The notes below the pieces were generated by a model. It was not told the origin of the DNA. It was given only the letters and a program-made list of their open reading frames with translations, and did not search any database. Shown here one piece after another: positions 15,086 to 23,340 of a DNA stretch of 28,206 nt. A program made the position numbers and the translations under genes. The stretch covers positions 1 to 28,206 of the forward strand of contig DASXXT010000301.1 of NCBI GenBank assembly GCA_036502965.1, read 5' to 3'. The first letter of the stretch is position 1. The number at the start of each line of letters is the position of its first letter. The stretch comes from Roseiarcus sp036502965. GTDB taxonomy: Bacteria; Pseudomonadota; Alphaproteobacteria; Rhizobiales; Beijerinckiaceae.

Positions 15086-16009
15086 ATGCTGTTTGCAATC
15101 CTGTGCGTTGCCTTCGGCCTGCTTTCCGACCGCTTCCTCTCGCTCGCTAATTTCCGCAACATCCTCACGCAATCGACCCATGTCGCGGTGATGGCTATCG
15201 GCATGACCTTCGTGCTGCTGGTGCGCGGCGTCGACCTCTCCGTCGGTTCGGTCATGTATCTCGTAGCGGTCGTGATGGGGCTCTACCTGTCGGATGTGTC
15301 GCTCTTCGTCTCGATCCCCGCCATCATGCTGATTGGCGCGGCCTTCGGCGCGATCAATGCCTGCTTCATCACGGGTCTGCGCATCGCCCCATTCATCGTC
15401 ACGCTCGCCACTTTGTTCATTGGCCGCGGATTCGCTCTCTATCTCTCCGAGACCAAGATGGTCGTCCAGAGCGACACAGTGCAGGCGCTCGGGCGGACTT
15501 CGTTCTTTGGCCTGCCCTGGGCGATCTGGATCGCCGCCGTCGTCGCGGCCGCCGCATGGATCACGCTGACGCAGACGCCCTATGGCCGCCAGATCTACGC
15601 GGTCGGGGCCGACCCTGACGCCGCGGGGAAGGCGGGAATCCGCGTCCAGGCGATCATGTTCTCGGTCCTTTGCATTTGCAGTGTCTGCGCCGCCATCGGC
15701 GCGCTGATCTCTGTCTCTCAGGTGGGAGCCGCGTCCGCGACCTTTGGCTATCAGGAAGAGTTCCCCGTCATCGCCGCAGCCGTACTTGGCGGCACGAGCC
15801 TCTTTGGCGGGCGCGGCGGCGTGTTCGGCAGCATCTTCGGCGCGGTGCTGGTGCAGACGACCTCGAACGGCCTCGTCATGCTGAACGCCAATCCGTATCT
15901 CTATCCGCTCGTCAACAGCCTGATCATCTTCATCGCCGCATGGGTCGACGGCCGCCGGCGACTCATGACCGAACGCCTCGAGCAGCGCAAGATCCGCGTC
16001 GAGGCCTGA
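15086..16009 (+). CDS. Sugar ABC transporter permease 2 (RbsC-like)
   Basis: The product has 307 residues from this ATG, with LVRGVDLSVGSVMYLVAVVM, VGADPDAAGKAGIRV (ATPase-contact loop) and AAVLGGTSLFGGRGGVFGS, all typical of RbsC permeases. The ATG has no ribosome site and would truncate the first helix. The open frame extends upstream without ATG, GTG or TTG. A CTG at 15029, six bases after GAGGAG, would add RRLDSRTLILIALRLAPL and complete the usual cytoplasmic tail and first helix. The true start may therefore be CTG 15029, overlapping the region just after the ATPase stop. It pairs with permease 1 to form the channel. Confidence 0.9.
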   Translation: MLFAILCVAFGLLSDRFLSLANFRNILTQSTHVAVMAIGMTFVLLVRGVDLSVGSVMYLVAVVMGLYLSDVSLFVSIPAIMLIGAAFGAINACFITGLRIAPFIVTLATLFIGRGFALYLSETKMVVQSDTVQALGRTSFFGLPWAIWIAAVVAAAAWITLTQTPYGRQIYAVGADPDAAGKAGIRVQAIMFSVLCICSVCAAIGALISVSQVGAASATFGYQEEFPVIAAAVLGGTSLFGGRGGVFGSIFGAVLVQTTSNGLVMLNANPYLYPLVNSLIIFIAAWVDGRRRLMTERLEQRKIRVEA

Positions 16010-16036
16010 CCCCTTCCCCGCACTCGAGGAAACGCC

Positions 16037-16732
16037 ATGACCGATTATCCGTTCACTGCAGAGGATCTCGACGCGCTCAGAGCCTGGGACACGCCGACGA
16101 TCTGCAACGGCCTCGAGATCGCCGCGCCGGAACGCCGCGCGCTCGGCTTCACTGTCGGGCCCATGGTATGCGTCGATCGGAAACTGCCGCCGATCGTCGG
16201 CCTCGCGCGAACCGGCATGATCCGCGCCAAGGAGCCGCCGCGAGGCCCCGTTCCGCCGCGCGAAGACTGGTATGAATATTGTGAGGCTAAGGGCCTTCCG
16301 ACCATCGTGGTCATTCAAGACCTCGACAATCCGCCCGGCTTCGGCGCGTTCTGGGGCGAGGTCCACACCGCCGTCCATGCAGGTCTCGGAGTGCGCGGCT
16401 GCGTCACCAACGGGTCGTTCCGCGACATCGACATGCTTGCGCCCGGCTTCCAGATCGTTGGCGGCCGCATCGGCCCGAGCCATGCGCATGTGCACATGGT
16501 TCAGATGAGATGCGACGTGAGCATCTTTGGCATGCTCGTCGGCCACGACGATGTCGTACACGCGGACGTTCACGGCGCAGTCGTCATTCCCGCAGAAGCC
16601 GTGCGCGCCCTGCCAAAGGCCATTGACCTGATAGCGCGGCGCGAGAAAGTCATTCTCGAGGGCGCGCGCTCACCTGGCTTTAATGCCCTCGCAATGCGCG
16701 ACGCGCTGCGAAAATCCGGCGAAATCCACTGA
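16037..16732 (+). CDS. RraA-family protein, probable 4-hydroxy-2-oxoacid (HMG-type) aldolase
   Basis: The 231-residue protein belongs to the RraA/HMG-aldolase family. Visible marks are DTPTICNGLEIAAPERR at the N-terminus, the loop GEVHTAVHAGLGVRGCVTNG (107-126) and SFRD, whose Arg129 and Asp130 fit the conserved substrate and metal-binding RD pair. Family members act either as divalent-metal pyruvate aldolases on 4-hydroxy-2-oxoacids or as the RNase E inhibitor RraA. The catabolic operon favours the aldolase role, releasing pyruvate from a sugar-acid intermediate. AGGAAACGCC precedes the ATG, a modest ribosome site. Confidence 0.87.
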   Translation: MTDYPFTAEDLDALRAWDTPTICNGLEIAAPERRALGFTVGPMVCVDRKLPPIVGLARTGMIRAKEPPRGPVPPREDWYEYCEAKGLPTIVVIQDLDNPPGFGAFWGEVHTAVHAGLGVRGCVTNGSFRDIDMLAPGFQIVGGRIGPSHAHVHMVQMRCDVSIFGMLVGHDDVVHADVHGAVVIPAEAVRALPKAIDLIARREKVILEGARSPGFNALAMRDALRKSGEIH

Positions 16733-16751
16733 ACGCAACAAGGAGGGTAGC

Positions 16752-17783
16752 TTGGTCTCGTCTCCGCTCAGGGTCGGCGTCATCGGTTGCGGTTTCTTCG
16801 CCGAAAACCATCTGGCGGCCTGGTCCAGCATGGACGAAGTCGTCCTGGCCGCCGTCTGCGATCTCGACGTCGAAAAAGCCCGCTCCGCCGCCGCGCGTCA
16901 CGGCGCAAGCGCAGCCTATGCCGACGCCGCCGAAATGCTCGACCACGAGAAGCTCGATTTCGTCGACATCGCAACCACGATGGAATCGCACGCCAAGCTC
17001 GTCGGAATGGCGGCGGCGCGCAAGCTCCCAACGATCGTGCAGAAGCCACTCGCGCCGACATGGGAGGACTGCGTCGCTATCGTCGAGAGCTGCAAGGCGG
17101 CCCGCATTCCCTTCATGGTGCATGAGAACACGCGCTTCCTGACCCCCGTCCGGAAGGCGCGCGAGGTCATCGAGTCGGGCGCAATCGGTAGGCCGACTTG
17201 GGCGCGAGTGTCGTTCCGCACCGGCCATGACATCTACGGCAAACAGCCCTATCTCGCCCATGTCGATCATTTCGTCATCCTCGACCTCGGTGTTCACATG
17301 CTCGACGTCGCGCGCTTTCTTGTGGGCGAGGCCGCGCGCCTTTACTGCCAGACGCAGAGCGTCAAACCGGGAATCGCCGGCGAGGACATGGCGACGATCG
17401 TCCTTACGCATGCCGATGGCGTGACGAGCGTAGTAGAATGCAGCTATGCAAGCCCAATCCATCCCGATCCGTTCCCCCAGCTTTCGCTTCAAGTCGAAGG
17501 GACAGCCGGCAGCCTGCGCCTGAGCCCAGGATATCGGCTCAACGTCTTCTCGAACGGCGAAGCCTCCGAACACGACGTCTCGCCGGCGATGCTGACGTGG
17601 TCGACGCCACCCTGGCACGGCACGCAGGAGAGCGTTCTGCGTGTCGAGCAGCACTGGGTTCGATGTCTGCGGGAGAAGCGTGAGCCCGAGACCTCCGGCG
17701 CCGACAGCCTCAAGACCTACGGACTTGTGTTTGCCGCTTACGAATCCGCGCGCTCGAAGCGAGCGGTCGCACCGCTGGCGTGA
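16752..17783 (+). CDS. Gfo/Idh/MocA-family NAD(P)-dependent oxidoreductase
   Basis: I place the start at TTG 16752, four bases after AGGAGGG (16741-16747); the longer in-frame ATG at 16683 overlaps the previous gene and has no such site. The 343-residue product opens with LRVGVIGCGFFAENHLAAW (Rossmann motif) and has IVQKPLAPTWEDC, where QKP replaces the usual EKP (catalytic Lys98). A LDLGVHMLDVARFL segment carries the family's conserved substrate-site His. Such enzymes oxidise or reduce a hydroxyl of sugars, inositols or sugar acids with NAD(P). It lies between the aldolase and the hydroxyacid dehydrogenase in one operon. Confidence 0.93.
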   Translation: MVSSPLRVGVIGCGFFAENHLAAWSSMDEVVLAAVCDLDVEKARSAAARHGASAAYADAAEMLDHEKLDFVDIATTMESHAKLVGMAAARKLPTIVQKPLAPTWEDCVAIVESCKAARIPFMVHENTRFLTPVRKAREVIESGAIGRPTWARVSFRTGHDIYGKQPYLAHVDHFVILDLGVHMLDVARFLVGEAARLYCQTQSVKPGIAGEDMATIVLTHADGVTSVVECSYASPIHPDPFPQLSLQVEGTAGSLRLSPGYRLNVFSNGEASEHDVSPAMLTWSTPPWHGTQESVLRVEQHWVRCLREKREPETSGADSLKTYGLVFAAYESARSKRAVAPLA

Positions 17784-17807
17784 CGGACCAAGTTCATTGG
17801 AGCCAAG

Positions 17808-18839
17808 ATGAGTAGGAAAGACGCGAAGGTCGGTCTTAGCGCGGATCTTTTCGATACGAATGGCCGGCCAGTGTTTGGGGACGCGGTGTTGTCCCTCTTT
17901 TCCGACGCGGGGCTCGCCTGGGACATCCTTCCCGTATCGGGAGGACACCTGTCTGCCACGGCCTTCACCGACTATGAGGCGCTGCTGATCGGCGGATCGA
18001 AAGTATCGGAGAAGGAACTCGCGAACGAGAGCGGCAAGCTGCGTGTCATCGCCCGCAACGGCGTCGGCTATGACGCCGTTGAGACCGCGGCCCTCACGCA
18101 GCGAGGCATTCTTCTCACCAACACGCCGATTCCGGTCAGAAACGCCGTGGCGACCACGGCGATGGCCTTCATTCTAGCGCTGACGCTCCGCCTTCCGCTC
18201 AAGTCACGGCTTGCTAGAGAAGACCGGTGGCGCGAACGCGGGAACTATCCGGGTCTCGCTCTGGCGCGGCGGACGCTAGGAATCATCGGCCTCGGCGGGA
18301 TTGGACGCGAGCTTGTTCGTCTCATGCAGCCCTTCGGGATGGTCGTCCTGGCCGCCGACCCGTATGTCGACACCGCCTCCGCCGCTCAAGCCGGAGCGAC
18401 CCTCTGCAGCCTCGAAAAGCTTCTCGAACGCTCCGACGTGGTGGCAGTCGCCTGCCTACTCAACGACTCGACACGCCATTTGCTGAATGCCGACCGGCTT
18501 CGTCTGATGAAGCCAACCGCATACCTGATCAATGTCGCCCGCGGACCGATCATCGACGAGGCTGCGCTGATCGAGGTCCTCAGGGAGGAAAAAATAGCAG
18601 GAGCGGGGCTGGACGTTTTCGAGAAAGAGCCGCCCGACCCCGCCAATCCGCTCCTGACGATGGAGACCGTGATCCCAGCCGCCCATTGCTTGTGCTGGAC
18701 CGACTCTTTCGTCGAGGCCGTCGCCCGCGACGCCATATCCGGCATCATTGCGGTGCTGAATGGCCATTGGCCAGCGTACGTGGTGAACCCAGCCGCCAAG
18801 GCGCATGCCCGCGTCCAGACCTGGATGCGTGCGGCCTGA
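17808..18839 (+). CDS. D-isomer-specific 2-hydroxyacid dehydrogenase (SerA-like)
   Basis: The 343-residue enzyme has the NAD motif GLGGIG (161-166) and the catalytic triad of the family: Arg245 in NVARGPIID, Glu274 in FEKEPPD and His293 in AAHCLCW. The last replaces the usual TPHxAxW, but the His is kept. It interconverts a D-2-hydroxyacid and a 2-oxoacid with NAD(P); glyoxylate, hydroxypyruvate or a sugar acid are plausible substrates. A weak GGAG ribosome site precedes ATG 17808. It appears to be the last gene of the plus-strand operon; a convergent SDR ends 94 bases further on. A related enzyme is encoded at 24393-25421. Confidence 0.93.
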   Translation: MSRKDAKVGLSADLFDTNGRPVFGDAVLSLFSDAGLAWDILPVSGGHLSATAFTDYEALLIGGSKVSEKELANESGKLRVIARNGVGYDAVETAALTQRGILLTNTPIPVRNAVATTAMAFILALTLRLPLKSRLAREDRWRERGNYPGLALARRTLGIIGLGGIGRELVRLMQPFGMVVLAADPYVDTASAAQAGATLCSLEKLLERSDVVAVACLLNDSTRHLLNADRLRLMKPTAYLINVARGPIIDEAALIEVLREEKIAGAGLDVFEKEPPDPANPLLTMETVIPAAHCLCWTDSFVEAVARDAISGIIAVLNGHWPAYVVNPAAKAHARVQTWMRAA

Positions 18840-18933
18840 TTCGCCGCAAGCTTTGGACGGGTTGGGTATCCAATGGGTCAAAGGGCAATTCGCCGACGCG
18901 TACGACCGACCGCAGTTACTCCAACGACGCGCT

Positions 18934-19713
18934 CTACTGCGCTAGGAATCCGCCGTCGACCGCCATCGTATGCCCGGTTATCATCGCCGCCGCGGGACTC
19001 ACGAGGAAGGCGATCGCCGCAGCAATGTCGGCCGGCTCGGCGAGCTTTCTCAAGGGAGTCATCGCCTCGATGCGGGCGACAAGCTCCGGGTCCTTGAGGA
19101 TGGGTCCGATCAGTTCCGTGCGCACGTAGGTTGGAGCGACCGCGTTCACTCGAATGACATGCGGCGCCCATTCGACCGCGAGTGCGCGAGTCATATTGAC
19201 GATCGCGCCCTTGGTCGCTTGATAGGACACGTTGGGATAGAGGCCGCCACCCGATAGGCCCATGATCGACGCCACGTTCACGATTGCGCCGCCGCTCCCG
19301 GCCAAGATCATGGGGCCCGCGGCGGCGCGAGCGCACAAGAAAGACCCGGTCAAGTTGACCGACAGGACTTTGTCCCAATCGCCAAGCGCAAGGTCAACGG
19401 CTGGTCGCCGGATCGCAATGCCGGCGTTATTGACAAGAATGTCGAGGCGACCCTCGCGCTTGAGCGTCGCCTGCACCATCGAGTCGACGCTGGCCTCGTC
19501 GGCGACGTCGGCGACGATCGCGGTCGCATGAAGGCCGAGCGCACGTATTTCCGCCGCCGCGGCCTCAGCCGTTTCCTTGTCAAGATCAGCCAGCACCACG
19601 CGCGCGCCCGCCGTGGCCAGCGTCTCCGCGGTCTCCCGGCCAATGCCGCGGGCGCCCCCCGTCACGATTGCAACGCGGCCGTCGAGACGCATCAAACCCC
19701 GGACATCCACCAT
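18934..19713 (-). CDS. Short-chain dehydrogenase/reductase
   Basis: The intact 259-residue classical SDR has TGGARGIG (18-25) for NAD(P), LVNNAG (93-98) and the catalytic set Asn120, Ser149, Tyr164 and Lys168 (SYQATKGA). It ends HTMAVDGGFLAQ. Start 19713 follows GGGAGAG by four bases; an ATG ten codons earlier lacks a ribosome site. It probably oxidises a secondary hydroxyl of a sugar, polyol or lactone, as SDRs in such clusters usually do. It stands alone on the minus strand with its own AT-rich upstream region containing a tandem repeat (19862-19885). Confidence 0.93.
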   Translation of the reverse strand: MVDVRGLMRLDGRVAIVTGGARGIGRETAETLATAGARVVLADLDKETAEAAAAEIRALGLHATAIVADVADEASVDSMVQATLKREGRLDILVNNAGIAIRRPAVDLALGDWDKVLSVNLTGSFLCARAAAGPMILAGSGGAIVNVASIMGLSGGGLYPNVSYQATKGAIVNMTRALAVEWAPHVIRVNAVAPTYVRTELIGPILKDPELVARIEAMTPLRKLAEPADIAAAIAFLVSPAAAMITGHTMAVDGGFLAQ

Positions 19714-19861
19714 CGTGCTCTCCCACGGAAGAGGCTCGCTCAAGGAGCCTGCGCCCCGCGCGCATTCACATGAATTGCGTTGTGTGAGGATTTGGCGATG
19801 AGGGAACCGCGCTTATACGCGAAAGTTCTGATATCAATATGAAAAAAATTAGAATTATTCT

Positions 19862-19885
19862 TTTGTACCAACATTTGTACCAACA
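19862..19885. repeat. Perfect 12-base tandem repeat in the SDR promoter region
   Basis: TTTGTACCAACA occurs twice without a gap (19862-19873 and 19874-19885). It lies in the 305-base stretch between the SDR start and the end of the AceE-like gene, in the most AT-rich part of the window (19830-19890). On the minus strand each unit reads TGTTGGTACAAA with a GGTAC core. Twelve-base spacing puts two sites nearly on one face of the helix. Minus-strand TTGGTA and AATAAT, about 18 bases apart, could form an SDR promoter overlapping the repeats. No gene is visible in 19714-20018. Confidence 0.6.
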
Positions 19886-20018
19886 AGACGCTCGAGGGGA
19901 GCTTTGCAGTTAGCGAAGCCGGCAAGCAACTGCTCGGACTTCGGCCCACATATCCACCCTCCGACAATATCTCGCAAATCCGCGCAGCATCTCAGACCTT
20001 GGTTCGTACTCCTTGGCG

Positions 20019-22715
20019 TCAGATGCTCCAAGGCGGCGAAGCTGAGCGCTTCACATCATAGTGGTCGATCGCGTTGGCCACGACTTGTCGTGCTATGAGA
20101 CCCTCAGTCGCGATTGCATCGAGGGCTGCGATCAAGATGTGAAATCGGTCGACTTCGAAGAACGCGCGCAGCGTTCGGCGCGTGTCGCTGCGGCCAAAAC
20201 CGTCCGTGCCGAGCGCAGTGAACCGGGCGTCCACATAAGCGGCGATCATCTGCGGGTAAGCGCGAACATAGTCTGACGCTGCGATGATGGGCGCGGCGCC
20301 GGGCAGGCAGACGGCGAGGTGGCTGACGACCGGCTCCTCAAGTGGATTGAGTCGGTTGCGGCGTTCGACTTCCCGCGCCTCCCTGGCAAGCTCGGAGTAA
20401 CTGGTCGCGCTCCAGACTTCGGAGGCAACGTCCCACTCAGCCTCCAGCATCTTAGCCGCTTCGACAACTTCCAGAAGGATCGCGCCCGAGCCAAGCAGGC
20501 GGACTAGACGGTTGCCTTTCCTCGAACCATGCGACGCAAAGAGGTAGAGGCCCTTGATAATGCCCGCTGTCACATTCTCAGGTCTCGACGGCTGGTCATA
20601 ATTCTCGTTCATCGCGGTAATGTAGTAGAACTCATCCTTGCCTTCCTCCATCATCGAGTGCGCGCCGTGATCGACGATCACCGCCATTTCGTAGGCGAAT
20701 GCTGGGTCGTAAGCGCGGCAATTGGGAATGGTCGCGGCGATCAAATGACTTGAACCGTCCTGGTGCTGGAGTCCTTCGCCCGCCAGCGTCGTGCGGCCGG
20801 CTGTGGCGCCGATCAGGAATCCACGCGCCCGCTGGTCGGCGGCCGCCCAAATAAGATCGCCGACGCGCTGGAAGCCGAACATCGAGTAGAAAATATAGAC
20901 CGGCAGCATCGCGAGCCCGTGGACGCTGTAAGCGGTGGCGGCTGCGACCCAAGTCGACAAGGCGCCGGCTTCGGTAATGCCCTCTTCGAGAAGCTGGCCG
21001 TCCTTCGATTCCTTGTAGTAGAGCATCGCGTTCGCGTCTTCCGGTTCGTAGAGCTGACCGACTGATGAATAGATGCCGACCTGACGGAAGAGGTTCGCCA
21101 TGCCGAAGGTTCGCGCCTCGTCCGCGACGATCGGAACGATGCGGGGCCCCAGCGTCTCCTCCTTGAGAAGATTGCCGATAAGACGCACGACCGCCACGGT
21201 CGTCGACATTGTCTTTCCGTCGGCGTGAAGGGCGAAATTGGCATAGGTTTCGAGCGCGGGTACGGGGACTGTCGAAGCCGTGCATCGGCGGGCCGGCAGA
21301 TAGCCGCCAAGCGCCCGACGCCGGCGGCGGAGATAGGTGAGCTCCGGGCTGTCGTCGGCCGGGCGGTAGAAATCGAGTTTCCGAACCTGCTCGTCGCTGA
21401 GGGGCAAAGCGAAGTGGTCGCGGAAGGCGAAAAGCGCGTCGACATCGAGCTTCTTCGCCTGGTGAGCAGTCATTCGCGACTCTCCGGCGCCGCCCATGCC
21501 GAAGCCTTTCTTGGTCTTTGCAAGGATGACGGTCGGCCGGCCCTTGGTCGATTTGGAGGCCTGGAAGGCGGCGAACAGCTTCCTGAAATCATGGCCGCCA
21601 CGCTTCAACGCATCGATCTCCTCGGCGGACATGTCCGCGACCAGCGCGCGCACTTCCGGGTCCTCCTCGAAGAAGTGCGCCAGATTGTAAGCGCCGTCCC
21701 TCGCGCCGAGCGTCTGGTACTTGCCGTCGACGGTGGCGGCGAAGCGGCGCAGAAGCGCGTGGTTAACGTCGCGTGCGAAGAGGGCGTCCCATTCCGAACC
21801 CCACAGCACCTTGATGACGTTCCAGCCCGCTCCGCGAAAGGTCATCTCCAGGTCTTGGATGATCTGGCCATTGCCCCGCACCGGCCCATCCAGTCGCTGG
21901 AGATTGCAGTTGATGATGAAGGTCAGATTGTCGAGTTTCTCGCGCGCGGCGAGCGAGAGGCCCGCGGTCGATTCCGGCTCGTCCATCTCGCCGTCGCCGA
22001 ACACGCCCCAAACGCGCCGGCCATCAGTGCCCAGGAGGCCACGGTCGCGCAAGTAGCGCATGAAGCGTGCCTGGTAGACCGCGCTGATGGGGCCGATGCC
22101 CATGGAACCCGTCGGAGTTTGCCAGAAGTCGGGCATCAACCAGGGATGGGGATAGGATGAGAGGCCGGGGTCGCCGATCTCCTGCCGGTAGCGCTTCAGC
22201 TGCGCCTCGGTGAGCCGGCCTTCGAGGAACGCGCGAGCGTATACGCCGGGGGCCGAGTGAGGCTGGAAGAAGACGACATCGCCGCCCAATTCGCCGTCCG
22301 CCCCACGGAAGAAATGATTGAAGCCGACCTCGAAAATCTCAGCGGCGGAGGCGTAGCTCGCGACGTGGCCGCCGAGTTCGCCATGGGCCGCGTTCGCGCG
22401 CATGACCATTGCCAGCGCATTCCAGCGAATGATCGCGGTGATGCGCGTCTCGATTTCGATGTCGCCGGGAAACGCGACCTGCTTTTCGAGTGGGATCGTG
22501 TTTCGGTATGGGCCGAACGGCAGTACGTTGGGTACGACCCCGAGATCCTTCGCCTTGCGGTCGAGCGCAGACAGAATGAACTCGGCGCGCTCGCCGCCCG
22601 CCACGTGAAAGACGGATTCGAGCGCGTCGAGCCACTCAGCAGTCTCGGTAGGATCGCTGTCGCCGGCAGCGGTCGAATCGTTGAGGGTCAGGGTTGGATT
22701 GATCCGCTCGAGCAT
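20019..22715 (-). CDS. Homodimeric-type pyruvate/2-oxoacid dehydrogenase E1 (AceE family)
   Basis: The intact 898-residue protein is close to the AceE length (887 in E. coli). It shows His111 in AHGELGGHVASYAS, PHSAPGVYARAF with His153, and the thiamine diphosphate motif GDGEMDEPES running to INCNLQ (240-272). A C-terminal half then holds TFGMANLFRQVGIYSSVGQL and AGRTTLAGEGLQHQDG. It decarboxylates a 2-oxoacid, classically pyruvate, and passes the acyl group to a lipoyl E2. No E2 or E3 gene is beside it, and most Alphaproteobacteria use the two-subunit E1 for their main complex. This one is therefore probably a specialised, Lrp-controlled enzyme, like MdeB for 2-oxobutyrate. GGAG lies seven bases before ATG 22715. 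Confidence 0.95.
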   Translation of the reverse strand: MLERINPTLTLNDSTAAGDSDPTETAEWLDALESVFHVAGGERAEFILSALDRKAKDLGVVPNVLPFGPYRNTIPLEKQVAFPGDIEIETRITAIIRWNALAMVMRANAAHGELGGHVASYASAAEIFEVGFNHFFRGADGELGGDVVFFQPHSAPGVYARAFLEGRLTEAQLKRYRQEIGDPGLSSYPHPWLMPDFWQTPTGSMGIGPISAVYQARFMRYLRDRGLLGTDGRRVWGVFGDGEMDEPESTAGLSLAAREKLDNLTFIINCNLQRLDGPVRGNGQIIQDLEMTFRGAGWNVIKVLWGSEWDALFARDVNHALLRRFAATVDGKYQTLGARDGAYNLAHFFEEDPEVRALVADMSAEEIDALKRGGHDFRKLFAAFQASKSTKGRPTVILAKTKKGFGMGGAGESRMTAHQAKKLDVDALFAFRDHFALPLSDEQVRKLDFYRPADDSPELTYLRRRRRALGGYLPARRCTASTVPVPALETYANFALHADGKTMSTTVAVVRLIGNLLKEETLGPRIVPIVADEARTFGMANLFRQVGIYSSVGQLYEPEDANAMLYYKESKDGQLLEEGITEAGALSTWVAAATAYSVHGLAMLPVYIFYSMFGFQRVGDLIWAAADQRARGFLIGATAGRTTLAGEGLQHQDGSSHLIAATIPNCRAYDPAFAYEMAVIVDHGAHSMMEEGKDEFYYITAMNENYDQPSRPENVTAGIIKGLYLFASHGSRKGNRLVRLLGSGAILLEVVEAAKMLEAEWDVASEVWSATSYSELAREAREVERRNRLNPLEEPVVSHLAVCLPGAAPIIAASDYVRAYPQMIAAYVDARFTALGTDGFGRSDTRRTLRAFFEVDRFHILIAALDAIATEGLIARQVVANAIDHYDVKRSASPPWSI

Positions 22716-22768
22716 GTCGTCACTCCGCTGCCGATCGTCCGATCATAGCGGTGTGGGAACGGTATATT

Positions 22769-22786
22769 CTGCGGAACATTTTGCAG
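22769..22786. promoter_or_regulatory. Imperfect palindrome, candidate Lrp/AsnC operator
   Basis: CTGCGGAACATTTTGCAG has symmetric arms CTGCrrAA and TTyyGCAG, 12 of 18 positions matching exactly and four more allowing G-T pairs. It lies in the 91-base gap between the divergent AceE-like and Lrp-like genes, with AT-rich sequence at the centre, as in Lrp-family boxes. It is the natural site for autoregulation and control of the E1 gene, but this is inferred from position and symmetry. Confidence 0.5.
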
Positions 22787-22806
22787 GCGCTGGCCTGTTC
22801 GGTCAT

Positions 22807-23328
22807 ATGTGCCGAATGAGAAGGGTATCACAGCACGAAGTGCCGGCTGGTCGGCTCGACGCTATCGACGTTCGAATCCTGGCTGCGCTGCAGGACGACG
22901 CCAGACTCACCAATGTCGACCTGGCAAGACAGGTAGGCCTCTCGCCATCGCCGTGCCTAGCGCGCGTCCGAGCGCTGGAGGAGATGGGAGTGATCCTGCG
23001 CAGGGTCACCCTCTTGGATCCGGTAAAGCTTGGAGCGAGCGTCAGCGTCTTTATTCAAGTCACGCTGGAGAAGCAGACCGAACCGGTGCTCGAGGCGTTC
23101 GAAGCGGCCATGGCGAGCTTTCCGGAGGTCATGGAGTGCTATCTGATGACTGGCGACTCCGATTATCTCCTGCGCGTCGTCGTTTCCGACACCGTCGCCC
23201 TACAGCACTTCATCGTCGGCCAACTGTCCAAGACGCGCGGCGTGGCCAATATCCGTTCCAGTTTTGCACTGAAGCAGGTGAAGTACAAAACGGCGCTTCC
23301 GATCCATGATCTGATCGATCGAAGATAG
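22807..23328 (+). CDS. Lrp/AsnC-family transcriptional regulator
   Basis: The protein has about 173 residues from ATG 22807; ATG 22816 is equally possible and neither has a clear ribosome site. The N-terminal helix-turn-helix starts LDAIDVRILAALQDDARLTN and continues through LARQVGLSPSPCLARVRALE (about 36-58). The RAM/effector domain follows, with VFIQVTLEKQTEPVLEAFEA and the ligand-site loop MTGDSDYLLRVVVSD. Such regulators usually sense amino acids and control amino-acid metabolism. Divergence from the AceE-like gene, with a palindrome between, points to that gene as the target. It ends 12 bases from the convergent aldo/keto reductase gene. Confidence 0.95.
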   Translation: MCRMRRVSQHEVPAGRLDAIDVRILAALQDDARLTNVDLARQVGLSPSPCLARVRALEEMGVILRRVTLLDPVKLGASVSVFIQVTLEKQTEPVLEAFEAAMASFPEVMECYLMTGDSDYLLRVVVSDTVALQHFIVGQLSKTRGVANIRSSFALKQVKYKTALPIHDLIDRR

Positions 23329-23340
23329 ACCGGCGCGCAG

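Noticed and set aside
14993..16573. Long minus-strand frame (526 codons) opposite permease 2 and the RraA-like gene
   Set aside because: The translation is dominated by Asp, Arg, His and Glu runs as expected from antisense of GC-rich codons; the plus-strand genes are certain.
16680..17948. Minus-strand frame (422 codons) opposite the Gfo/Idh gene
   Set aside because: Antisense shadow of a gene with a clear Rossmann motif and a strong ribosome site.
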